A stretch of 64,000 nt of DNA from CF-13 sp035279665 (GTDB lineage: Bacteria > Chloroflexota > Dormibacteria > CF-121): NCBI GenBank assembly GCA_035279665.1, contig DATEHI010000011.1, positions 66,223 through 130,222 of the forward strand, read 5' to 3'. The notes under the pieces were generated by a model. The model was not told the DNA's origin, did no database searches, and saw only the letters and a program-made list of their open reading frames with translations. The first letter of the stretch is position 1. Each line of letters begins with the position of its first letter. Shown in pieces: positions 32,431-41,677 of this stretch. Both the position numbers and the translations under genes were made by a program.

Positions 32431-33927
32431 GTGACTGGCATCAAATTGAGCCGCCTCCTCGAGGGCGTCGAGGTGCTCGAAGCGCCCCCGGCCGACCCCG
32501 AGGTCACCGGCCTCTGTTACGACTCCCGCCGGCTCAAGCCAGGCGACTGCTTCGTCGCCATCCCGGGTACGCACACCGACGGCCACCGCTATGTCGAGAC
32601 TGCGCTGCGAGATGGCGCCCTGGCGGCCGTGGTTCAGCGCCGGGCCGGTACTGCCTGGCCGCAGGTGGTCGTTCCTGACACGCGCCGCGCCCTGGCGCTG
32701 ATGTCCAGCACCCTCTACGCCCATCCCAGCCGCGACATGGTGGTCATCGGCGTGACCGGAACCGATGGCAAGACGACCACCACGACGATGATCCACCAGA
32801 TGCTGCTCACGGCCGGTCGGCGAGTCGGCTCGATGAGCACGGTGGACATCCGCTTCGGCGACGCCGTCGATCCAAACGATTCGCGACAGACCACCCTGGA
32901 GGCGCTCGAGGTTCAGGGGCAACTGGCTCGCATGCGCGACGCCGGGCTCACCTATGCCGTGATCGAGACCAGCTCGCACGGGCTCGCCTTGCAACGCGTG
33001 GTGGGCGTCGACTACGACGTCGCCGTCTTCACGAACATCGCCCACGAGCACCTCGATTTCCACAAGACAATCGAGGCCTACCGCGAAGCGAAAGCCCGGC
33101 TGATCGATTTCACCGCCGACAGCGCTCCCAAGGGCATCGAAAAGACGGCCGTCCTCAACCGCGACGACCCGAGCTACGCCTACCTGGTCAACCGGCCGAT
33201 TGCGCGGCGGATCACGTACGGGCTTCAGCTCGATGCCGATCTCAAGGCTGCCCGCGTCGACGCGATTCGCGAGGGCTTGCAGGTGGAAGCGTCGACGCCG
33301 CTCGGGCCTCTGACGCTGCGCTTGAAGTTGAGCGGCCGCTGGAACGCCGCCAATGCGCTCGCGGCCGCAGCCGCGGGTGTCGCTGTGGGGCTGACACTCG
33401 ACGAGATCGGCCAGGGGTTGGAGAGCTACGGCGGGGTCAGCGGCCGGATGGAGCGGGTCGATCTCGGCCAGCCGTTCAGCGTGATCATCGACTACGCACA
33501 CACGCCGCAGAGTCTCGAGAAGGTTCTGCGTGAGCTGCGGCCGATCACCCGGGGAAAGTTGATCGCCGTCTTCGGGAGCGCCGGTGACCGCGATCGCGAG
33601 AAACGGCCCTGGATGGGAGAGATCGCCGCCCGGCTCAGCGATTACGCCGTTTTCACGAATGAGGATCCGCGCGAAGAGGACGCGATGACCATCCTCAGCG
33701 AGATCGCCGCCGGGGCCGAGGAGGTCGGGTGGACCGAGGGCGACCAGTACGCCCGGATCGAGGACCGTCGCCAGGGGATCGCCCATGCGGTACGCCGTGC
33801 CGGCCCGGGCGACACCATCCTGCTCGCCGGCAAGGGGCACGAGCGAAGCATCCTCATCGGTCGCGGGAAAGAGCCGTGGGACGAGCGAGCCGCCGCCGAA
33901 GCAGCCATCCGCGGACTTCCGGCTTGA
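32431..33927 (+). CDS. murE: UDP-MurNAc-tripeptide synthetase MurE
   Basis: Adds the third residue to the peptidoglycan stem peptide. The 498 residues contain the N-terminal VTGLCYDSRRLKPGDCFVAI, P-loop VTGTDGKTTTTT (P-loop at 110-116), YAVIETSSHGLALQRV, FTNIAHEHLDFHKT, SGRWNAANALAAAAAG and IDYAHTPQSLEKVL. The substrate loop reads TNEDPREED. The Arg after Pro is typical of enzymes using meso-diaminopimelate rather than Lys, so DAP is likely. The start is GTG 32431. It is divergent from folP; I see no other mur genes in the window. Confidence 0.94.
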   Translation: MTGIKLSRLLEGVEVLEAPPADPEVTGLCYDSRRLKPGDCFVAIPGTHTDGHRYVETALRDGALAAVVQRRAGTAWPQVVVPDTRRALALMSSTLYAHPSRDMVVIGVTGTDGKTTTTTMIHQMLLTAGRRVGSMSTVDIRFGDAVDPNDSRQTTLEALEVQGQLARMRDAGLTYAVIETSSHGLALQRVVGVDYDVAVFTNIAHEHLDFHKTIEAYREAKARLIDFTADSAPKGIEKTAVLNRDDPSYAYLVNRPIARRITYGLQLDADLKAARVDAIREGLQVEASTPLGPLTLRLKLSGRWNAANALAAAAAGVAVGLTLDEIGQGLESYGGVSGRMERVDLGQPFSVIIDYAHTPQSLEKVLRELRPITRGKLIAVFGSAGDRDREKRPWMGEIAARLSDYAVFTNEDPREEDAMTILSEIAAGAEEVGWTEGDQYARIEDRRQGIAHAVRRAGPGDTILLAGKGHERSILIGRGKEPWDERAAAEAAIRGLPA

Positions 33928-33943
33928 AACCAGGAAGCGCCCG

Positions 33944-34366
33944 ATGAGCCGTGCCGAGGAGGAGACCAATCGGCGCATGCTTCGCGCCCGTGACGCCATG
34001 GACCGTGCCTACGCCGAGCCGCTCGACGTGCCAGCCCTCGCTCAGATCGCGAATGTCTCGGGGGCGCATTTCATCCGCACGTTTCGCGCGACGTTCGATG
34101 AGACACCGCACCACTATCTTCAGCGCCGTCGCGTTGAGCGGGCGATGTTCCTGTTGCGGGCGACCGATCGCAGCGTGACCGACATCTGTCTCGACGTCGG
34201 CTTCAACAGCCTGGGCACCTTTAGCCGCAGTTTTCAGGCAATCGTCGGCGAGCCGCCGACCGCCTACCGCGATCGCGGTCCGATCATGGCTGTCCCGAAC
34301 TGCTTCGCGATGGCGTGGACACGGCCGAGCAGTTTTGGAGAAGCCAGGACGAGAGACGTCGTCTAG
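33944..34366 (+). CDS. AraC-family regulator (single DNA-binding domain)
   Basis: A compact 140-residue protein that is essentially one AraC/XylS double helix-turn-helix domain. It has LDVPALAQIANVSGAHFIRTFRATFDETPHHYLQRRRVERA followed by VTDICLDVGFNSLGTFSRSFQAIVGEPPTAYR. No ligand-binding domain precedes it. The ATG 33944 lies 16 nt after murE. The VOC-domain gene follows after 43 nt, so the regulator probably controls, or is expressed with, that enzyme. Confidence 0.9.
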   Translation: MSRAEEETNRRMLRARDAMDRAYAEPLDVPALAQIANVSGAHFIRTFRATFDETPHHYLQRRRVERAMFLLRATDRSVTDICLDVGFNSLGTFSRSFQAIVGEPPTAYRDRGPIMAVPNCFAMAWTRPSSFGEARTRDVV

Positions 34367-34409
34367 CCTGAGCTACGACATCAATCCCGATATCACGGAG
34401 GTCAATCAA

Positions 34410-34856
34410 ATGTTCAACGCTCTTGCGATCACGTCACTCTACGTTCTCGACCAGCAGAAGGCACTCGATTTCTACGTCGGCAAACTCGGTCTCGAGGTCA
34501 ACACCGACCAGGACCTCGGGTTCATGCGTTGGCTGACGGTCAACGTGCCGGGAGACTCGCACCAGATCCTGCTGGAGAAGCCGGGCCCTCCCGGCCTTGA
34601 CGAGAAGACGGCCGAGCAGGCGCGGGCACTCCTGACCAAGGGGGCGACCGGCGGGCACCTGTTCTTCACCACCGATGACGCCCACAAGACCTACAGCGAG
34701 CTTCGCGCGAAAGGCGTCGAGTTCACCGAGGAGCCGACCGAGCGACCCTACGGCATTGACTGCGGCCTGCGTGACCCGTTCGGCAACCACATCCGTTTCT
34801 CGCAGCCACTCGCGGTCGCCACCCCGGCGTCAGGCGCCACCAAAGCGAATCGATGA
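34410..34856 (+). CDS. VOC/glyoxalase-superfamily protein
   Basis: A 148-residue vicinal-oxygen-chelate fold protein. The first beta-alpha-beta module begins ITSLYVLDQQKALDFYVGKLGLEV, and the second contains GGHLFFTTDDAHKTYSELRAKGVEF with the typical RDPFGNHIRFSQP end. This type is usually annotated as glyoxalase or bleomycin-resistance-like; the substrate is not predictable. The start ATG 34410 is fixed by CGGAGG 8 nt upstream. It pairs with the AraC regulator. Confidence 0.9.
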   Translation: MFNALAITSLYVLDQQKALDFYVGKLGLEVNTDQDLGFMRWLTVNVPGDSHQILLEKPGPPGLDEKTAEQARALLTKGATGGHLFFTTDDAHKTYSELRAKGVEFTEEPTERPYGIDCGLRDPFGNHIRFSQPLAVATPASGATKANR

Positions 34857-34888
34857 CGTTTCGCGCCAGCATCGAGCTTTTCAGGCAA

Positions 34889-34922
34889 GACCGCGACCGG
34901 CATCGAGGTGCCGGCCGCGGTC
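34889..34922. terminator. Strong hairpin between convergent genes
   Basis: Arms of 14 nt (GACCGCG plus ACCGGCA against TGCCGGC plus CGCGGTC) pair with one mismatch around a 6-nt loop. It lies between the VOC gene and the convergent Imm74-like gene, so it can serve both directions. There is no long T-tract on either side, so termination may need Rho or the hairpin alone. Confidence 0.6.
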
Positions 34923-34951
34923 GTGACTTTGCGAGAGGGCCGAATCGAGGA

Positions 34952-35236
34952 TCAGATGACCTGGAGTTCGTGCCCTTGGGATTCGAATGCCCGCTGAATA
35001 TTCTCGATAATCCGGCTACGATCCTCTGGCCCAACCGCCTCCGCGTGGCGCGGAGGGTCCCATCGCTTGATGCTTTCGCTCCAGAGAGCTATCGCGCCGG
35101 GCTTGGCCAGGACCTCGGAGTCAACGAACAGTGATCGATCGCCCTCGACGTAGCGCATTCCAGTCCGACCCAAGACCTCGACAGAGAATCCCGAGTCACT
35201 CTGGATGAGATTCGGACGCGGCACCGAAAATTTCAC
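34952..35236 (-). CDS. Imm74-like small protein
   Basis: A 94-residue protein beginning KFSVPRPNLIQSDSGFSVEV. It contains MRYVEGDRSLFVDSEVL, IALWSESIKRWDPP and a helical SRIIENIQRAFESQG end. This pattern (Y-x-EG, W-x2-P, then an amphipathic helix) resembles the Imm74 immunity-protein family, which also occurs without toxins. The family call is from memory of the pattern. The start is GTG 35236, overlapping the methyltransferase stop (GTGA), so the two are translated together. No polymorphic toxin gene is nearby. Confidence 0.75.
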   Translation of the reverse strand: MKFSVPRPNLIQSDSGFSVEVLGRTGMRYVEGDRSLFVDSEVLAKPGAIALWSESIKRWDPPRHAEAVGPEDRSRIIENIQRAFESQGHELQVI

Positions 35237-35985
35237 CGCCGGGCCGCGAGTACCAGCTTGCGGTCGGTAAACGACGTCACCCGCCCGTCCCCAATCACGA
35301 TCTCGAGGTCGCGGACGGCGGAGGCGGGAGCGTCCAGGAAACGGTTTCGCACGCGCTGCTGCGTCGCCGCGTCCTCGCCGCCGCGCTCGAGCCAGGGCTC
35401 GAAGGGGTGGGACTTGCGCACCACCTCGGTCTTCTCGAGGCGAAGGCCGGCCTGCTCGCAAAACGCGATCCACTCTCGCTGCCTGTAGATGTGCCGGTGG
35501 GTCGGATCGCGCAGCGTTTCGACCTCGTCCTGGAAGGCCGCACTCTCCGAGTCTTCGGGCGCGAGCGTGTCGATGAAGATGAAGAGACCGCCGCGCCGCA
35601 GCACACGAGCGACCTCGCGGAACGCGAGCGCGACGTCGTCGAAGTGATGCGCGGCGAGCCGGGTGGTGACGATGTCAAAGCTCTCCTCGACAAACGGCAG
35701 CCGTTCCGCGCCGGCCTCGACGAATTCGGCGTTTCGAACACCAGCTTCCGTGAAGAGGCGACGCGCGGTCGCGAGCATGGTTGGGACAGGGTCCGTGAGG
35801 ACGACGCTCGAGACCCGGGGTGCGAGCGCGAGGGCGGTATGGCCGGCGCCGGTGCCGATGTCGAGTACACGTTCGGTGCCCGCGGGGGAGGCGAACTCCA
35901 CGACCAGCTCCAACTCGCGCCCCGACTTGTGCTCGCCGGTGGCGTACGCCTCGGCGGCTTTCTCCCAGCGGGTCCCGCTGCTCAC
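35233..35985 (-). CDS. Class I SAM-dependent methyltransferase
   Basis: A 250-residue UbiE/Methyltransf_11-type protein. Motif I is VLDIGTGAGHTALALA near 40-55. The acidic residue in SSVVLTDPVPTML binds the ribose, and ERLPFVEESFDIVTTRLAAHHF and EVARVLRRGGLFIFIDT are motifs II and III. The C-terminal part with RKSHPFEPWLERGG resembles small-molecule methyltransferases. The substrate is unknown. It overlaps the Imm74-like gene by 4 nt and follows the SH3-domain gene on the same strand. Confidence 0.9.
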   Translation of the reverse strand: MSSGTRWEKAAEAYATGEHKSGRELELVVEFASPAGTERVLDIGTGAGHTALALAPRVSSVVLTDPVPTMLATARRLFTEAGVRNAEFVEAGAERLPFVEESFDIVTTRLAAHHFDDVALAFREVARVLRRGGLFIFIDTLAPEDSESAAFQDEVETLRDPTHRHIYRQREWIAFCEQAGLRLEKTEVVRKSHPFEPWLERGGEDAATQQRVRNRFLDAPASAVRDLEIVIGDGRVTSFTDRKLVLAARR

Positions 35986-35989
35986 CCGG

Positions 35990-36865
35990 TCAGCTTAAGG
36001 CGACGCTATCGAGGACCTGCTTGACGACCGGGGAATTGGCGTCGGCGGTAAAGAAGGAGAACTGGTAGTTGCGGCCCTTGGTGTGGACGTACACCGACGC
36101 CATGAACGGCCAGCCCTGATCGGGGCGGGCCCAGGCGGAGGTCACCTTGCAGGTATCGAGGGCGACCCTCGACACTTGCTCGGTGAGCGGCGTGTAGTTC
36201 CAAACTTGGACCGCGGTGGTGTGGTCGGCGACCGGCGCCATATCGGCGCGGAGCTGAGCCGGCAGGTGCACCGTGAGCGTGTCGGTGGAGCTCGTCTGCA
36301 GGACCAGGAATGGCAGGTCATCGCCGCTCTTTAAGACCGTGGTCGATGACGGATCGGACGAGGGGGTGACCTGATACCCCTGCGGCAGCATGAGGCTCCA
36401 GCCCACGCCGCTCGCCGCCTGGAGCGGCGTCACCGCGATCAGGTCCGAGCGCACCCATCCCGCCAGGGTCGCCGCCTTCACGTGGTACCAGACGTTTCCA
36501 GAGGCATCAGGGGCCCGCTGATCGGCCGTCGCCTGGGTGCCCTGCGAAAGGATGGCCAGCTGCCCGCTCGATGCGCTCGCTCCCGCGCGGAGCTTGGCGC
36601 CCAGCGGCTCGTTGACCCAAATCGTAAACGGCAACGCCGGCGGCGACGGCGGTGTTACGGTCGGTGCCGACTTGGGCATCGGCAGGGATGCGGGACACGA
36701 CGTCGGCGAGGCGTGCGGATCGATGGTGGGCGAGGCGGATAGTTGAGGTCGGCTCGCCACGGCGTGGGTCTTGTAGAGAGACGTTAGCGGCCCAGCCAGC
36801 AGGAAGGCCGCCACGGCGCCGATTGCCATCAGGGGAATTAGGCGGAGAGCCGACCTCATGCTCAT
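35990..36865 (-). CDS. Membrane-anchored SH3b-domain protein (paralogue 1)
   Basis: A 291-residue exported protein. An N-terminal helix (IPLMAIGAVAAFLLAGPL) anchors it; a Ser/Pro/Thr-rich linker follows to about residue 75. A bacterial SH3 domain (GAKLRAGASASSGQLAILSQGTQ through VKAATLAGWVRSDLI) comes next. The C-terminal region of about 150 residues has no family I recognise and ends SPVVKQVLDSVALS. The gene at 54373 has the same order and a near-identical ending. It may bind cell wall. Confidence 0.8.
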   Translation of the reverse strand: MSMRSALRLIPLMAIGAVAAFLLAGPLTSLYKTHAVASRPQLSASPTIDPHASPTSCPASLPMPKSAPTVTPPSPPALPFTIWVNEPLGAKLRAGASASSGQLAILSQGTQATADQRAPDASGNVWYHVKAATLAGWVRSDLIAVTPLQAASGVGWSLMLPQGYQVTPSSDPSSTTVLKSGDDLPFLVLQTSSTDTLTVHLPAQLRADMAPVADHTTAVQVWNYTPLTEQVSRVALDTCKVTSAWARPDQGWPFMASVYVHTKGRNYQFSFFTADANSPVVKQVLDSVALS

Positions 36866-36889
36866 GCAACGCCGCCCAAGCGCGGCGCG

Positions 36890-37519
36890 TTACGCGAGCG
36901 GCTTGCGTCCGGGCAGTCCAGTCCTTCGCGGAAAACGAGACGGCGTGGACGCGAGCTTTGGCACCACCATGAGCGCGCGGCCACTGGCGTCCACGCGCTC
37001 GAGGCGCGGCGGCCCCCCTCCCAGCAGGCGGGAAGCGGGCTCGAGCGCGACCGGGTCGAGGGGGCTGACCTGGGCAACAAGATCTCCACCGGTTCTAACG
37101 AAGGGGAGAGCTAGCTCCAGCAGCACCTCCGGACGGGCAGCCGCCCGCGAGATCGCCCGATCGAATTGCTCCCGAAGCGCCGGCAGGTGGCCGAGCTCCT
37201 CCGCCCGGCCGGGGGCAACAACGACGTTCCTCAACTCTAACGCTCCGGCTACGTGTTCGAGAAAGGCGCATTTGCGGGCGTTCGCCTCGAGCAAGGTGAA
37301 CTGCACCTGCGGCATGGCGATCGCCAGCGGGACGGCCGGCAGCCCCCCGCCACTCCCGATGTCGATCACCCTCGTGATACTCGTCCACGACGACCCAGCC
37401 AGGACGCCGGCGTCGGCAACCAGCGCCTCGACCTGGTCGAGCGTCCTCGCCCCGGTGAGGTTGATGCTCCGGTTCCACTCGAGCAACAGTTGCGCGTACT
37501 GCTGAACTTTCGGGCGCAC
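36890..37519 (-). CDS. rsmG: 16S rRNA (guanine-527-N7)-methyltransferase RsmG
   Basis: Methylates G527 in the 530 loop of 16S rRNA. The 209 residues match E. coli RsmG in length. Motifs are LLEWNRSINLTGARTLD, the SAM site VIDIGSGGGLPAVPLAI, LLEANARKCAFLEHV and FDRAISRAAARPEVLLEL. I start at GTG 37519. It gives the standard N-terminus and lies 6 nt after a TATTGT -10 box on the minus strand; longer frames run into the opposing gene. It is divergent from the FmdB gene with only 17 bp between start codons. Confidence 0.94.
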   Translation of the reverse strand: MRPKVQQYAQLLLEWNRSINLTGARTLDQVEALVADAGVLAGSSWTSITRVIDIGSGGGLPAVPLAIAMPQVQFTLLEANARKCAFLEHVAGALELRNVVVAPGRAEELGHLPALREQFDRAISRAAARPEVLLELALPFVRTGGDLVAQVSPLDPVALEPASRLLGGGPPRLERVDASGRALMVVPKLASTPSRFPRRTGLPGRKPLA

Positions 37520-37524
37520 AACCT

Positions 37525-37531
37525 TACAATA
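37525..37531. promoter_or_regulatory. Bidirectional promoter: overlapping -10 boxes of rsmG and fmdB
   Basis: Plus-strand TACAAT (37525-37530) and minus-strand TATTGT (37526-37531) overlap by five bases. Each ends exactly 6 nt from its own GTG (37537 and 37519). There is no space for leaders or ribosome binding sites, so both mRNAs should be leaderless. Confidence 0.65.
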
Positions 37532-37536
37532 TTGAC

Positions 37537-37755
37537 GTGCCGATCTACGAGTTCTCCTGCTTGAGTTGTCGCCACACGTTTGACGTCTTTGGCGGTTACG
37601 CCAGTCGTGACGATCGCCAGGTATGCCCGGAGTGCGAGAGCACCAACACCAAGGCCATGTTCTCCACCTTCGCAGTGGTGGGTACCAGCGAGGCGTCGGG
37701 CGAGTCGACCTCGGGTGGCTGTGCGTGCGGCGGCAGTTGCGCCTGCTCGAACTGA
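37537..37755 (+). CDS. FmdB-type zinc-ribbon protein
   Basis: A 72-residue protein beginning PIYEFSCLSCRHTFDVF. Cys8-x2-Cys11 and Cys30-x2-Cys33 form the FmdB/'putative regulatory protein' zinc ribbon. The C-terminus is a Gly/Cys-rich tail (GGCACGGSCACSN) with four further cysteines. GTG 37537 is preceded by a -10 box at 6 nt. Members are small stand-alone proteins, some implicated in formamidase or amidase regulation; the role here is unknown. Confidence 0.88.
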   Translation: MPIYEFSCLSCRHTFDVFGGYASRDDRQVCPECESTNTKAMFSTFAVVGTSEASGESTSGGCACGGSCACSN

Positions 37756-37802
37756 GCGCAAACAAGTAGACACCAGCCGCGGCTTTCCGGCATGATGTGG
37801 CC

Positions 37803-38696
37803 GTGGAGTCCACTCCTGCGCCAATCCGCTTCCGGCCGAGGCAGCTGTCGGAGCTCCTCGATGAGGTCTTCCGACTCTACCGGCGGCACTTCTCGCTCAT
37901 CGTGGGCGTGGCCCTGCTGGTCGCCTTACCCGGGCTGGTATGGTCGCTTGCTACCGGTGTCTACCTGCTGAACTCCAACTCGTACACCAACCTCTTTACA
38001 ACCACCGGGACCTCGACGCCCGCGTTCAACAGCCAGCAGTTCTCGAATCTCGTCGGGACGTTTCTCCTCGGCGGGCTGGGCGCCCTCATCCTGTTGCCCT
38101 TCAGCGTGGGGGCCGTCTATCGAGCGGTCACCGACGTGGCATTGGGGCGGCCGGCGACCATTGGCGTGGTTCTCCGCGAGACGCTGGCGCGGTACTGGCC
38201 GCTGCTCGGCCTCATCGGCCTGGGAATCCTGCTCTTCATCGGCTGGATCATTGCCGAGGTCATCGGATTCCTTCTCCTGGTCATCCCCGGGCTCGCCGTG
38301 TTTTGCGCCGCTGTCTATTTAGCGGTGCGCTGGTCACTTGTGGTGGCGGCGATGATGGCCGAGGACGTCGGGCCGATTCGCGGCCTGGGACGCAGCTGGA
38401 ACCTCGTCAGCGGTTCGTGGTGGCGGACGTTCGGCATCCTGCTGATCGTCGGGATCTTGCAGACCATCATTTCGTACGCGCTCCTTATCGTGTTCACCCT
38501 CTTCGCGGACATCTTCAGCAGTGGCGACTTTCGCGCCGCGCTTGTTTCGGTCGGCTCGACGCTGCTGAGTGCGCTGGTTTCTCCGATCACGACGATCGCC
38601 GTCGTCTTGCTGTACTTCGATCTGCGGGTTCGCAAGGAAGGCCTCGACCTGGACCAACTCGCGCAGCAAACCTCCCCGGGCCCTGCTCCGGCGTAA
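37803..38696 (+). CDS. Multi-helix membrane protein of the MoxR-cluster type
   Basis: About 297 residues with six hydrophobic helices (for example LIVGVALLVALPGLVWSLA, LVGTFLLGGLGALILLPF). The start RFRPRQLSELLDEVFRLYRRHF and the WNLVSGSWWRTFGILLIVG segment resemble the glycerophosphoryl-diester-phosphodiesterase membrane-domain family, which has no catalytic domain. GTG 37803 lies 6 nt after a weak -10 (CATGAT, 37791-37796); GTG 37797 is also possible. It heads the DUF4129-DUF4350-MoxR-DUF58 operon. Confidence 0.82.
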   Translation: MESTPAPIRFRPRQLSELLDEVFRLYRRHFSLIVGVALLVALPGLVWSLATGVYLLNSNSYTNLFTTTGTSTPAFNSQQFSNLVGTFLLGGLGALILLPFSVGAVYRAVTDVALGRPATIGVVLRETLARYWPLLGLIGLGILLFIGWIIAEVIGFLLLVIPGLAVFCAAVYLAVRWSLVVAAMMAEDVGPIRGLGRSWNLVSGSWWRTFGILLIVGILQTIISYALLIVFTLFADIFSSGDFRAALVSVGSTLLSALVSPITTIAVVLLYFDLRVRKEGLDLDQLAQQTSPGPAPA

Positions 38697-39588
38697 CAGC
38701 TGGCTTGCGCGCGGGGGGCCGCTCCTGGCGGCGCTCATCGTCGCGCTCGCGACCGCCATCCCCGCGGCGGCGACCCAGGCCGACGACTACACGAACGCCA
38801 TCCACCGCGCGCTGACGTTGGTGCAGTTCGCCGAGCGCGGCGACACACCGTCGATCCTGCAGGCGCTCCAGGTGCTCGCCACCGCGCCCGGTCCAAGCCA
38901 GCCGGAAGTTCTCCACGACCTGGGTGCGCAGCCGCCCAATCTCACCGACGCCGACCAGCGGCTGCAGGCGCTGTACACCGCGCTCCAGGCACGCGTCGAC
39001 ACGCCCGACTCCGAGCGAGCCAGTCAGCAGCTGAACAGCGTGCTCTCGATGCCGCGCTACGTCGGCTTGGCGTCTGGGCCGTCTCTGCTCGAGCGGATAG
39101 TCGGAGGGGTGATCACCGCGATTGGGAATTTCCTTCGCTGGCTGGGTGTCAACAACCTGCATCTCAACATCCCGATCTGGTTCTGGTTGGGGTTCGCCGC
39201 GCTGGTCATCCTGGGCATCATCGTCTGGCCGATTCGGAGCGTCCTGGGCCGCGGCGGGCGCGACGCCGTCCCGCGCTGGACACCATCGGCCGTCCGGCCA
39301 TCCTTCGACTTCTTCGCGCAGGCCGACCGGTTGGCGGCGGCCGGTGACTTCCTTGGCGCGATTCAGGCGCTGGCCGGCGGGGTCACGGTCCGGATCAGCG
39401 GCGAGCGCGCCTGGGACCGAAGCCCGTACACGGTCCGCGAGCTGTTTGCGCGGACCGAGCAGCCGGAGCTCTTACGGCCGCTCCTGCGCTCGTTCGAGGA
39501 AGCGAGTTATGGCCATCGCCCACCCGATCGACCGATGTATGCGCAGGCTCTCGAGGCGGCAAAGCGATACCGGCGGGCCGCCGCGTGA
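38569..39588 (+). CDS. DUF4129 membrane protein
   Basis: The recognisable protein begins about residue 39 with LLRRNSWLARGG, a signal-type helix (LLAALIVALATAIPAAA) and an extracytoplasmic helical region. A transmembrane helix (FWLGFAALVILGIIVWPI) leads to a C-terminal cytoplasmic DUF4129 domain (ADRLAAAGDFLGAIQALAGG, SPYTVRELFART). The only canonical in-frame start is GTG 38569, which overlaps the previous gene by 128 nt. A CTG at 38683 would fit the signal peptide better. It overlaps the next gene by GTGA. Confidence 0.8.
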   Translation: MRWFLRSRRSPSSCCTSICGFARKASTWTNSRSKPPRALLRRNSWLARGGPLLAALIVALATAIPAAATQADDYTNAIHRALTLVQFAERGDTPSILQALQVLATAPGPSQPEVLHDLGAQPPNLTDADQRLQALYTALQARVDTPDSERASQQLNSVLSMPRYVGLASGPSLLERIVGGVITAIGNFLRWLGVNNLHLNIPIWFWLGFAALVILGIIVWPIRSVLGRGGRDAVPRWTPSAVRPSFDFFAQADRLAAAGDFLGAIQALAGGVTVRISGERAWDRSPYTVRELFARTEQPELLRPLLRSFEEASYGHRPPDRPMYAQALEAAKRYRRAAA

Positions 39589-40720
39589 GCCGCCGCCGCT
39601 GGATCCTGTTTGCCACCGTGATCGCCCTCATCGCGATCGTCGTGCTGCTGCGGGGCACCGCCACGGGCGACTCACCCGGGCACAGCTCGGCCAGTGACGC
39701 CGGTAACGGGACGTCGGCGCTCCGCCTCTATGCCGAGGCTCTCGGCCATGGCACAGGGTCCGTCGAAGGCGACTTCAGCCTTCCTTCCTCGCCCGCCCTG
39801 ATGTTCATCTTCAGGCCGACGACAGGCTTCAGCAGCGCCGAGGCTCAACAGGTGGACACCTGGCTGAGAGCCGGCAACGTCGTCGTCTATGCGACCGAAG
39901 CACGCGATCCTGACCTCGACGCCCAGTTCAGCCTCAATCTGTTGACCGGGAGCGTCGATGGCGCCGCCCACGCCGCGGCTCCCATCTTCGGCGGGGTCAG
40001 TACGCTGTCGGGCGCCTCGTCGGTCGTGCCCTTCAAGCCGTCGGCATCACAGGTGCCGTTGCTCCGAAACGCGAAGGGTGACGTGCTGGCCGTCCGCACC
40101 GCCGTGGGGTCCGGGCAGCTGATAGCGATGTCCGATCCGCTTGTGCTCTGCAATGGCTACCTTCGGTTGGCCGACAACGGTCGTTTTGCCGCCGACCTGA
40201 TCGCGCTCACGCCCAACGGCGGGCGTGTGCTCTTCGACGAGTTTCATCACGGTCAGATCGCCGGCAGCGTGCCGACGGCGACCGCCTGGGTGTTGACCCC
40301 CTGGGGCGCCGCGCTCGCGCTGGCGGTGCTCGTCATGATGGCGGGCGTTGCCCTGCGCGGCCGTGCCTTCGGGCCGCCCATTCCACTGCGCCAGGCCGCG
40401 GATCGCTCCAGTGCCGAGTACGCGGCCGCGGTGGGCAGCTTGCTGCATCGGACCGGGGCCCGTCGGGTTACGGTGGAGACCTTGCTCACCGCGACTCGCC
40501 GTTCCGTCGCCGAGCGCGTTGGCGTCGGCAGCGCGACGCCGTCGTCGCAGCTCCTGGAAACCATTGCGCAACGCTCACCCGCTGCCGCGAGCGCGTTATC
40601 TCGGGCCGAAGCCGAGCTTCCCTCCGCCGTAGCCTCAGAGGCCGCGGTGCTGGACATGGCCCGGCGGCTGCACGACCTTGCCTATCCACTGTCGACTGTC
40701 GAGAACCAAAAGGAGTCCGC

Positions 40721-40724
<4 letters not shown>
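39585..40724 (+). CDS. DUF4350 domain protein
   Basis: A 379-residue membrane protein with an N-terminal helix (ILFATVIALIAIVVLL). The following extracytoplasmic DUF4350 domain has GNGTSALRLYAEALGH, FRPTTGFSSAEAQQVDTWLRAG and LFDEFHHGQ. A second helix (TPWGAALALAVLVMMAGVAL) precedes a cytoplasmic tail with GPPIPLRQAADRSSAEYAAAVGSLL. This is the usual partner of MoxR and DUF58 proteins. It overlaps both neighbours by 4 nt. Confidence 0.88.
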
Positions 40725-41668
<944 letters not shown>

Positions 41669-41677
41669 GGTGCGCGC

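Noticed and set aside
34853..35134. Plus-strand frame after the VOC gene
   Set aside because: It runs through the terminator hairpin and opposite the Imm74-like gene, which has a coupled start and family-like sequence.
36479..36494. Other CACGTG sites (for example 6524, 29211, 29869, 36479, 47747) as parS
   Set aside because: Flanking bases fail the GTT/AAC arms of the consensus; they lie within genes.
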